From assembly GCA_018665625.1 (NCBI GenBank), contig JABJCF010000216.1, positions 1 through 5,030 on the forward strand: a DNA stretch of 5,030 bases, in the 5' to 3' direction. This DNA comes from Nitrospina sp. (lineage in GTDB: Bacteria; Nitrospinota; Nitrospinia; Nitrospinales; VA-1). The notes beneath the pieces are model-generated. The model was not told where the DNA came from and searched no databases. It worked only from the letters and a program-made list of their open reading frames with translations. The position numbers and the translations under genes are program-made. Shown in pieces: positions 1-4,815 of the stretch; positions within the stretch are counted from its first letter, which is position 1, and the number at the start of each line of letters is the position of its first letter.

Positions 1-303
1 ATTGCCAATTGAAGATCGATTGATCTTCACTCGAACATTATCGGCAATCTGTAACATCACCGTATCATCTTTTATTTTTTTAATCGTTCCATGAATACCA
101 CTTAGCGTAACTACGTTATCGCCCTCTTTCAAATCGTCCAGCATTTTTCTGGCTTCCTGTTGTTTTTTCTGCTGCGGTCGAATTAAAATAAAATAAAAGA
201 TCAAAAACATCATGATCATGGGCGGTAACAAAGCCAGCAAACTGCTACCTCCAGGGTCGGCTCCATCAGGCGGAGGAGCCATCGCAAACGCTATATCAAG
301 CAT
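1..303 (-). CDS. yajC: YajC, Sec translocase accessory subunit (partial, N-terminal 101 residues)
   Basis: The reading frame starts at ATG 303-301 and stays open to the left edge, so the C-terminus lies outside the window. A short N-terminal stretch rich in Pro and Gly (residues about 9-19) precedes one hydrophobic membrane segment at about residues 22-41. It is followed at once by the family hallmark IRPQQKKQQEA and then by KMLDDLKEGDNVVTLSGIHG, which opens the small cytoplasmic beta domain. YajC sits in the inner membrane, binds SecDF and modulates SecYEG protein export. An AAAGG Shine-Dalgarno sits about 9 bases before the ATG. secD and secF commonly follow yajC and would lie to the left, outside the window; tgt, often found upstream, is absent here. 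Identification is firm because of the membrane-segment/RPQ signature and its order. Confidence 0.95.
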   Translation of the reverse strand, partial: MLDIAFAMAPPPDGADPGGSSLLALLPPMIMMFLIFYFILIRPQQKKQQEARKMLDDLKEGDNVVTLSGIHGTIKKIKDDTVMLQIADNVRVKINRSSIGN

Positions 304-369
304 AAATGTGTACCTTTATATAATGCGGGAACATCCTTCGAAACGGAAAACTACAAAAAGCCTCCCCGT

Positions 370-391
370 TTTTTAATTCATTTTTAATTCA
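370..391. repeat. Two perfect tandem copies of an 11-bp AT-rich unit
   Basis: TTTTTAATTCA occurs twice head to tail (370-380 and 381-391). The repeat lies in the predicted yajC leader, just downstream of its -10 box. It may be a slippage product. A regulatory role in the leader is possible but nothing further supports it. Confidence 0.7.
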
Positions 392-400
392 AAGGTTTAG

Positions 401-429
401 CTTCTATCAAATCCCACCCCATTTGTCAA
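401..429 (-). promoter_or_regulatory. Sigma-70-type promoter for yajC
   Basis: On the minus strand a perfect -35 box TTGACA (429-424) is followed by a 17-bp spacer and a -10 box TAGAAG (406-401, 4 of 6 matches). The -10 is preceded by TGA, giving an extended -10 (TGn). Transcription would start near 394, leaving a leader of about 90 bases before the yajC ATG. The perfect -35, ideal spacing and orientation toward yajC make this the best promoter in the gap. It implies that yajC is the first gene of its transcript. Confidence 0.6.
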
Positions 430-430
430 A

Positions 431-458
431 CCCACTAACCGCGGGAGGGAGGAGTGGG
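431..458. repeat. Inverted repeat CCCACT/AGTGGG enclosing a G-rich tract
   Basis: CCCACT at 431-436 pairs with AGTGGG at 453-458 across a 16-base loop. The plus strand between and within the arms contains G runs at 443-445, 447-449, 451-452 and 456-458. The element lies directly upstream of the predicted yajC -35 box, where an activator or repressor could bind. The G runs could form at most a two-layer quadruplex. The symmetry is seen in the sequence; any function is inferred. Confidence 0.4.
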
Positions 459-500
459 CTGTATATTGTCTGAGCATTTTAACCTCTGCACCTCATCAAC

Positions 501-534
501 AAAAAACCAACCGCTACGTCATCGGGAGCGGGTT
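501..534 (-). terminator. Intrinsic terminator downstream of the exported-protein gene
   Basis: Read on the minus strand, AACCCGCT (534-527) pairs with AGCGGTT (515-509) with one bulged C. The loop is 11 bases, and the stem is followed by GG and then six Ts (506-501). It lies about 140 bases past the stop of the gene at 1226-675 and upstream of the yajC promoter, so it separates the two minus-strand transcripts. The bulge and the GG before the T-run make it moderate rather than strong. Confidence 0.5.
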
Positions 535-623
535 ATATCTTAACCAATGCCTTCATGCCCCCGTGGTATTTTTCCAATGGGTTTGCGCCCGCATTATAAT
601 CTTCCATAACCTTTGTGCCCCGC

Positions 624-650
624 AGGGGTAGCGCGGGTAGCAGGGGTAAC
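624..650. repeat. Three tandem 9-bp units, GC-rich
   Basis: The units are AGGGGTAGC (624-632), GCGGGTAGC (633-641) and AGGGGTAAC (642-650). They are preceded by a small CCCC-GCA-GGGG hairpin at 618-628 that shares its right arm with the first unit. The patch is clearly more GC-rich than the AT-rich flanks. A dispersed intergenic repeat or a remnant of coding repeats is possible; only a genome-wide search would tell. Confidence 0.6.
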
Positions 651-674
651 AAAAGTAGTTCGCAGCAATATCGG

Positions 675-1226
675 CTAATAAAACTTATTTTGGACATTTG
701 CCTCGTTGGTGAGTTCGTAATAAAGAGAATGGAACTCTTCCGTTGTCAATTTCGGGTCACGCAGCCGAGTCAATTCTTCTTGAGTGATGTGGGTCTCCGA
801 CATTTTATCCCAGGCCGATGTGGCAATGGCAACATAGTTGGGAGGGTTGAGCGGACGGGATATCAGACCGTCAATCTTGTCATTAAATTTCAGAGCAAAA
901 TTAATGGCAAAACGAGCGTCCTCCGCACTAACGGCACTACCAATAGCAAGGTTCGTCGGTGGGTGCCCTCCTTTAGCTCTCCAGTACTGCACCGTATGCC
1001 CCAAAACCTTCAGAGATTTTAATTTCAAAAGCTCCTTTATAGCCTTTTTATTTTTTTTGTGCTTATGCCCAAGCCAGATTTCAATAGTGCAAATAGTGGT
1101 TTTGGAAATATCACAAGGAGGCTTGTATTCCGGGCCGGGGAATAAAAGCTCCTTAGGCACAGCCCAAGACATGCCATTCGACAGAAAAATCGCCAGTAAA
1201 GTACTAATTAAAACAAAACGCTTCAT
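675..1226 (-). CDS. Exported protein of unknown function, 183 residues
   Basis: I do not recognise this family. The N-terminus is a typical Sec signal peptide: KR at residues 2-3, a hydrophobic core at about 4-15, and a likely signal peptidase I site after S-W-A at residue 22. That leaves a mature protein of about 161 residues, probably periplasmic or secreted. Two cysteines seven residues apart (C38 and C46) could form a disulfide. A lysine-rich helix-like stretch spans about 55-75 (KHKKNKK then KELLKLKSLK). The C-terminal half, from about SAEDARFAINFALKF to the end, looks folded and mainly helical with several aromatic residues; it has no metal or catalytic motif I can name. The start is well supported by AAAAGGTGAA just ahead of the ATG. 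It is transcribed alone, divergently from the response regulator, with a terminator at 534-501. Confidence 0.8.
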   Translation of the reverse strand: MKRFVLISTLLAIFLSNGMSWAVPKELLFPGPEYKPPCDISKTTICTIEIWLGHKHKKNKKAIKELLKLKSLKVLGHTVQYWRAKGGHPPTNLAIGSAVSAEDARFAINFALKFNDKIDGLISRPLNPPNYVAIATSAWDKMSETHITQEELTRLRDPKLTTEEFHSLYYELTNEANVQNKFY

Positions 1227-1268
1227 CTTTTCACCTTTTCCAAAAATTCAATTCACTAAAAGAGATTT

Positions 1269-1294
1269 ATTGTAATGCATTTATTCCATGGAAT
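1269..1294 (-). promoter_or_regulatory. Possible promoter with palindromic operator for the exported-protein gene
   Basis: On the minus strand TACAAT (1274-1269) matches the -10 consensus at 5 of 6 positions and lies about 43 bases before the ATG at 1226. No good -35 box is present at the right distance. A perfect 12-bp palindrome ATTCCATGGAAT (1283-1294) covers part of the expected -35 region. That arrangement fits a regulated promoter bound by a dimeric factor, but both parts are short enough to arise by chance. Confidence 0.35.
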
Positions 1295-1409
1295 GGAAGA
1301 AAAGCTCAAAACATCAAGTAACAAAATAACTCTATAAACAGCATAGTCCGACATACCGATATTACAATGTTTTTCCGCAATTCGAGCTTATCTCCAACTT
1401 AGAAATAGG

Positions 1410-1415
1410 TATAAT
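1410..1415 (+). promoter_or_regulatory. TATAAT -10 box for the response regulator gene
   Basis: A perfect -10 hexamer TATAAT lies 33 bases before the ATG at 1449, giving a leader of roughly 25-30 bases. The -35 region is weak: CTTATC at 1387-1392 with a 17-bp spacer matches poorly. An activator-dependent or weak sigma-70 promoter is likely. Confidence 0.45.
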
Positions 1416-1448
1416 CAGGCAAAATAATTTTGTTCGAATGGGGAGAAC

Positions 1449-2231
1449 ATGGATTACGATTTGGTGGGAATGAAGGTTCTGATTGTCGAAGACATTCCAG
1501 ACAATGCAGAGCTGATACATAAAATCTTAAAAAGGCTAGGGTTAAATATAGCTGTCGCCGGTGACGGTGAAGAGGCTTTAGAAAAAATTCCTAGTTTTCA
1601 CCCTGATGTCATTCTTCTCGATGTGGGCCTGCCGGGAATCAACGGATTCGAAGTCTGCCAAAGAATAAAACAAGATCCTTCTTATAAAGATATCCCTGTT
1701 ATTTTTCTTACCGCGTTCTCTGATTCTTCAGATATTGCTAAAGGATTTCAATTAGGAGGAATTGATTACATAACCAAACCCTATCGTAAAGAAGAAGTGT
1801 TCATTCGCATCACCAATCAACTCCGACTCATTAATGATCACAGGAAACTGATTGTAAAAAATTTTTCCTTTAAAAAAATCATGGACCAGGTTCCAGATCT
1901 CGTTTTCCAATTGGACCCAGAGCGAAAAATAACTTTCGCCAGCCCCGCTTTTGAAACCCTTGGCTATGTTCCAGAAGATCTTGAAGGACAAGTCATTGAC
2001 AGTTTGCTAAAAGAAGAAGACAGAGACACTCTCATCTCTCAATTATCTACGAGAAAGGACGGTTCAAGGACCATACGCGATATAAAAACTCGTTTCATAT
2101 CCAAAAAAAATTGTGACCCCATTCCCTATTCAGTGGATTCCTTTGGAATCTGGGATATTCCTCAAGACGCTGTATTTGAAAGCGACACCAAAAAAAACTT
2201 TCTCGGCACACTCTGCATCGGAAAAGCTTGA
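1449..2231 (+). CDS. Response regulator: receiver domain plus PAS domain
   Basis: Residues about 8-130 form a CheY-like receiver. It has the acidic pair E14-D15, phospho-acceptor D58 in ILLDVGLPG, the switch threonine T88 and the invariant lysine in K110-P111, so it should be phosphorylatable. Residues about 140-258 form a PAS sensor domain (opening near FKKIMDQVPDLVFQLD). The protein ends at the final PAS strand, just where proteins of this type usually continue into a kinase or GGDEF output. No DNA-binding, HisKA, GGDEF or EAL domain follows, and the sequence after the stop shows no continuing similarity in frame. It is therefore probably a cytoplasmic single-output signalling adaptor that passes a phosphorelay signal by protein contact. 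GGGGAG lies 3 bases before ATG 1449; an alternative start at residue 8 (MKVLIVED, 1470) would also fit the family. No partner kinase is in the window. Confidence 0.9.
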   Translation: MDYDLVGMKVLIVEDIPDNAELIHKILKRLGLNIAVAGDGEEALEKIPSFHPDVILLDVGLPGINGFEVCQRIKQDPSYKDIPVIFLTAFSDSSDIAKGFQLGGIDYITKPYRKEEVFIRITNQLRLINDHRKLIVKNFSFKKIMDQVPDLVFQLDPERKITFASPAFETLGYVPEDLEGQVIDSLLKEEDRDTLISQLSTRKDGSRTIRDIKTRFISKKNCDPIPYSVDSFGIWDIPQDAVFESDTKKNFLGTLCIGKA

Positions 2232-2276
2232 AAAGGTCTACCACACAAGAACCTACCCTCTAAATATTTGATTAAT

Positions 2277-2295
2277 AAAAGATTAAAAATCTTTT
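2277..2295 (+). terminator. AT-rich hairpin after the response regulator, possible weak terminator
   Basis: AAAAGATT (2277-2284) and AATCTTTT (2288-2295) form a perfect 8-bp stem with a three-A loop, 45 bases after the stop of the response regulator. The stem is AT-rich and the only T-run is its own 3' arm, so termination would be weak. It lies just upstream of the sigma-28 promoter and would insulate that promoter from read-through. Confidence 0.4.
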
Positions 2296-2304
2296 CGCTT
2301 CCAC

Positions 2305-2331
2305 TAAAGTCTTTATGTTTTCAGCCGATAA
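2305..2331 (+). promoter_or_regulatory. Sigma-28 (FliA/SigD)-type flagellar promoter
   Basis: TAAAGTCT (2305-2312), exactly 11 bases, then GCCGATAA (2324-2331) match the enterobacterial FliA consensus TAAAGTTT-N11-GCCGATAA at 15 of 16 positions. Transcription should start near 2338, about 30 bases before the ATG at 2369. The downstream product belongs to a putative motility family, which agrees with flagellar control. The ATG at 2315 lies inside this promoter, which argues against it as the start. Confidence 0.85.
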
Positions 2332-2368
2332 CTCCTTTAAGGAAAACTTTAACCGAAGGGAATTGATT

Positions 2369-2551
2369 ATGTCACCTGTAAGCAGTTCAAGTGCCACACA
2401 GGGGGTTAGCCCACAGTTTCAAATTGCGGCATTTAAAACCGCACAAGACTCACAAAAGCAAGAAGGTGAAGCGGCAGTAAACCTCATTCAAGATGCGGTT
2501 CAGGCCAGCGAGCACTCCATCACCGGCAACAACATAGATGTAACGGCATAA
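2369..2551 (+). CDS. Small YjfB-like putative motility protein, 60 residues
   Basis: The protein has a Ser-rich N-terminus (residues 2-10), then one predicted amphipathic helix at about 15-46 (FQIAAFKTAQDSQKQEGEAA) and the C-terminal ending GNNIDVTA. This plan, and the ending in a short G-x-x-[IVL]-D-V-x-A motif, match the YjfB_motility family (Pfam PF14070 by recollection). These are small proteins of unknown mechanism found in flagellated bacteria. There is no signal peptide or membrane segment, so it should be cytoplasmic unless exported by the flagellar apparatus. I chose the ATG at 2369 because GAAGGG lies 8 bases upstream and because the longer frame from 2315 begins inside the sigma-28 promoter. 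It is a single-gene unit, closed by the terminator at 2608-2646. The family assignment is by eye and fairly but not fully secure. Confidence 0.8.
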   Translation: MSPVSSSSATQGVSPQFQIAAFKTAQDSQKQEGEAAVNLIQDAVQASEHSITGNNIDVTA

Positions 2552-2561
2552 ATAATTCGAT

Positions 2562-2575
2562 CAGGTCCTGACCTG
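2562..2575. terminator. Short hairpin between convergent genes, possible weak terminator
   Basis: CAGGT (2562-2566) and ACCTG (2571-2575) form a 5-bp stem with a 4-base loop in the 27-bp gap between two convergent genes. On the minus strand it follows the NERD-like stop codon and leads into the AT-rich stretch GATCGAATTATTTAT, which could end that operon. There is no clean T-run on either strand, so the call is weak. Confidence 0.25.
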
Positions 2576-2578
2576 GGA

Positions 2579-3142
2579 CTATCGTTTTCGCAAAACTTTT
2601 AATATCTCATCCCGCCTGTCCACCGACAAGCGGGATGTTTTATTTTGAAGCACTTTCTGCCTGAGCATATTCAAACGAATCACATTACTTCCAAACTGCC
2701 CTTTCATTACCGCTCTGGGAAACACAACAATCGAAATAAAAAAAACAGGGCCTATCAGCTTTTCTAATGCGTTCACGTGTTTTCGATTTTCCCAAAGTGG
2801 ATTAGGAATAAAGTCGCTCTTCCTTCCCGACTTCACTTCCCAGTCACTGTCCCCTTCCCTGCCAAATATTTTGCCAACAGTTTGTTTCACAGTGACAACG
2901 AAAACCCCATAAGGCGAAACCACTACATTCCCAACGTCAAACATTCCACGATCTGCCGGCACAACAACGTTCGACAAAACGGTATAGTCCGCCCCCAATT
3001 GGCTTAACACATTAACTACGGCTTGCGGGTCAGCATTCGCCTGATTACGACTTTGACGAATGAACAGAACGATCAACCCAACAAACACAATCAATGTTGC
3101 GAATATTTTTATCCAATATGCGGTGAGAAAGTTTTCTGCCAT
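2579..3142 (-). CDS. Membrane-anchored NERD-like (nuclease-related) domain protein, 187 residues
   Basis: One transmembrane segment at about residues 11-28 anchors the protein; the rest is probably cytoplasmic. Residues about 52-128 resemble the NERD domain, with VGNVVVSPYGVFVVTVKQ and then GKIFG, a conserved W101 and NPLWENRKHVNAL. NERD belongs to the PD-(D/E)XK nuclease fold, whose usual pattern is I-D-H-V-V-V...V-I-E-T-K. Aligned on that pattern, the Asp position is G71, the Glu position is T84, and only K86 is kept. Catalysis is therefore doubtful. The C-terminal part (about 131-187) ends in a basic helix. It begins 14 bp after the flavoprotein gene on the same strand and is probably cotranscribed. 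No Shine-Dalgarno is visible; the leader is purely AT (3143-3160), so translation may be weak or coupled. The family call is likely, a functional role unknown. Confidence 0.75.
   Translation of the reverse strand: MAENFLTAYWIKIFATLIVFVGLIVLFIRQSRNQANADPQAVVNVLSQLGADYTVLSNVVVPADRGMFDVGNVVVSPYGVFVVTVKQTVGKIFGREGDSDWEVKSGRKSDFIPNPLWENRKHVNALEKLIGPVFFISIVVFPRAVMKGQFGSNVIRLNMLRQKVLQNKTSRLSVDRRDEILKVLRKR
2608..2646 (+). terminator. Intrinsic terminator of the small motility gene, inside the NERD-like gene
   Basis: CATCCCGC (2608-2615) pairs with GCGGGATG (2630-2637). After a single C-A mismatch, TGTC (2617-2620) pairs with GACA (2625-2628) around a CACC loop, and TTTTATTTT follows (2638-2646). It is a textbook plus-strand terminator, 56 bases after the motility gene's stop. 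It lies entirely within codons near the 3' end of the opposing NERD-like gene, so the two transcripts overlap tail to tail. The minus strand has no T-run after the hairpin, so it should act in one direction only. Confidence 0.8.
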
Positions 3143-3156
3143 TTTAAATATAAATT

Positions 3157-4815
3157 TTAACGAGCAAAAGGGTCAGGCGGTTCGAATCCACCGGAAGTTT
3201 CTGAAGAAGACAAATCTATCGATTCTGCTTCCACCGCAGACCTACCAATCTCCAATTTCATTTGAGACGCTTTCGGGAAAAATGCTGGGGAGCTAACCGA
3301 ACTAGCAGAAAGATTTTTTCTAAACTGATTCAGACTATTTAGTGTCAAAGGCCTTCGGTCTGGAATCTGGTCTCTTACTGATTCCGCAGCACGTCGGCCA
3401 AAAACAAGAATGTCCAGTAACGAATTTCCCATAAGACGGTTTTTGCCATGAAGCCCACCCGTCACTTCGCCACAAGCCCACAGCCCCTTGACTTCTGTTT
3501 TGCATTGAGAGTCTATGGTTATCCCGCCATTCTGGTAATGCAAGGTGGGATAAATCAAAACGGGGGTTTTTACAGGATCGATTTTATAACGCTCGAATCG
3601 ATGGATGAGACCCGGAAACTGTTTAGCCAGAGTACCGTCTCCATTCTTCAAATCGATCATGGGAGTGTCCAGCCATACCCCGACTTTCCCATTAGGGGTG
3701 GTGACCCCTCGTCCTTCCTGAGTTTCTTTTATTATGGCCGCTGCCAGCACATCACGATAAGCCATTTCATTGATGAAATGGACCCCATCGGCATTCACCA
3801 CCTGAGAACCGGCAGACCGAATCGCCTCTGTCACCAGTTGACCCGCCAACGCCTCTGGATAACAGGCTCCCGTAGGGTGATACTGATAACTATCGAGAAA
3901 CGCAAGTCGACACCCCTGCCGATAGGCCAGCACCAACCCATCACCGGTCGCGCCAACGTGGTTGCTGGTGGGGAAGCCTTGCAGACGAAGCTGGCCACTA
4001 CCGCCTGTTGCAAGAATTACGGCTCGCGCCGAGATATTGACAAGGCTTGCCTTCTTTCTGTCATACAACACAGCCCCGGAAACCGTTGAATTGCCGTCAT
4101 CGAAAAGCTCAACGGCAGCATGTTCTTCCAGAACATTTGTTGAACTCAATCTCACCGCGTCTTTCAAAACGCGCATGATTTCCAATCCCGTATAATCACG
4201 GCAGGCAAGCACTCTGGGAATAGAAGTTCCCCCTCCCCCTCGCAGCCGGAAGGTGCCATCTGAGTTCCGATCAAACAGACAACCGAGTTGACTGAGCCAT
4301 TCAATACTTTTAGGTCCCCCTTCGCAAAGAATGCGCAAGAGGTCAGGTTCGTTATCACCGTGACCGCCGACCATGGCATCCGCAAAATGCCGCCTTGGCG
4401 AATCGTTTTCCGCCAAAGCCGCCTGAATGCCGCCCTCAGCCATTACAGTATTGGAGTCACCGAGGCGTAGCTTGGTGGCAAGATGCACGTTCAACTCCGA
4501 TCCCTCAAATGCCAGAGCAGCTGCCGCACCGGCTCCACCCCCACCAATGATCAACACATCCGTTTCAATATCCGACGTAGTTGAATGCGTAACTGGAAGA
4601 GGACTGTCCGCTTCCAGCAAGTCTGCAAGTTCCAAAGGAAACTTTTGATCTCCCGCATTCGGGCCGACCTTGACCGTCCGTTCTTTTCCAGAATAATCAG
4701 GGTGAAAATTTTCCAAGATGAGTTCCGTGTCGCTCGGCATAGGCGCCTGTTGTTGCAAACGTGCTGCACGCGACTGCTCAACTTTTTCAAGGGATTCTTT
4801 AGCCCACTCCATCAT
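3157..4815 (-). CDS. Soluble fumarate reductase/succinate dehydrogenase-type FAD flavoprotein, 552 residues
   Basis: This is a flavoprotein of the fumarate reductase/succinate dehydrogenase/L-aspartate oxidase superfamily, predicted to interconvert fumarate and succinate. After an N-terminal extension of about 85 residues (with FHPDY and VGPN motifs) comes the FAD dinucleotide fold, DVLIIGGGGAGAAAALAF at about 86-103. Substrate-site residues are kept: H313 in QYHPTG, T329-E330 and R333, R354 in AYRDVL, H426 in TLHYQNGG, and R460 in HGKNRLMGNSLLD. The histidine that binds FAD covalently in membrane FrdA/SdhA (S-H-T-V) is replaced by N122 in DSNTVMAEGG, so FAD should be non-covalent. The usual helical C-terminal domain is replaced by a short Ser-rich tail from about 490. 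No signal peptide is present. The start overlaps the upstream iron-sulfur gene by ATGA, with AGGGAG 9 bases ahead, so the two are coupled subunits. L-aspartate oxidase is less likely given GNSLLD and the iron-sulfur partner. Confidence 0.9.
   Translation of the reverse strand: MMEWAKESLEKVEQSRAARLQQQAPMPSDTELILENFHPDYSGKERTVKVGPNAGDQKFPLELADLLEADSPLPVTHSTTSDIETDVLIIGGGGAGAAAALAFEGSELNVHLATKLRLGDSNTVMAEGGIQAALAENDSPRRHFADAMVGGHGDNEPDLLRILCEGGPKSIEWLSQLGCLFDRNSDGTFRLRGGGGTSIPRVLACRDYTGLEIMRVLKDAVRLSSTNVLEEHAAVELFDDGNSTVSGAVLYDRKKASLVNISARAVILATGGSGQLRLQGFPTSNHVGATGDGLVLAYRQGCRLAFLDSYQYHPTGACYPEALAGQLVTEAIRSAGSQVVNADGVHFINEMAYRDVLAAAIIKETQEGRGVTTPNGKVGVWLDTPMIDLKNGDGTLAKQFPGLIHRFERYKIDPVKTPVLIYPTLHYQNGGITIDSQCKTEVKGLWACGEVTGGLHGKNRLMGNSLLDILVFGRRAAESVRDQIPDRRPLTLNSLNQFRKNLSASSVSSPAFFPKASQMKLEIGRSAVEAESIDLSSSETSGGFEPPDPFAR

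Larger units (their letters stand above)
304..674. other. Intergenic region between yajC and the exported-protein gene
   Basis: This 371-base stretch has no convincing gene of normal length. It holds, in minus-strand order, a three-unit 9-bp repeat (650-624), a possible 24-codon frame (ATG 607 to TAA 533), a terminator (534-501), a G-rich inverted repeat (458-431), the yajC promoter (429-401), a tandem 11-bp repeat (391-370) and the yajC ribosome-binding site. The short frame has AAAGG three bases before its ATG, and its stop codon abuts the terminator stem. That is what a tiny gene or the tail of a decayed gene would look like, but nothing confirms translation. No RNA gene or mobile element is recognisable. 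Confidence 0.6.

Noticed and set aside
38..64. GCCGATAA on the minus strand inside yajC, as a second sigma-28 promoter
   Set aside because: The matching -35 position reads TACGGTGA, a poor match, and it lies within coding sequence facing into yajC.
443..458. Stable three-layer G-quadruplex
   Set aside because: Only three GGG runs plus one GG are present, so at most a two-layer structure could form.
397..477. Minus-strand 26-codon frame starting MLRQYTAHS
   Set aside because: It overlaps the predicted yajC promoter and G-rich dyad and has no sign of conservation.
668..694. GCCGATAT on the minus strand near the end of the exported-protein gene, as a sigma-28 promoter
   Set aside because: The upstream element at 11-bp spacing (TCCAAAAT) does not resemble TAAAGTTT.
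838..1275. Plus-strand 145-codon frame opposite the exported-protein gene
   Set aside because: It is antisense to a gene with a signal peptide and strong ribosome-binding site, has no ribosome-binding site of its own and no recognisable protein character.
1752..1991. Minus-strand 79-codon frame inside the response regulator
   Set aside because: It is antisense to conserved receiver and PAS codons and lacks a ribosome-binding site.
2315..2368. Longer N-terminus for the small motility protein, starting at ATG 2315
   Set aside because: This ATG lies in the spacer of the sigma-28 promoter, upstream of the expected transcription start, and has no ribosome-binding site; ATG 2369 has GAAGGG at proper spacing.
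3448..4089. Plus-strand 213-codon frame opposite the flavoprotein gene
   Set aside because: It is a shadow of the well-conserved flavoprotein codons; no domain, start signal or sensible composition.
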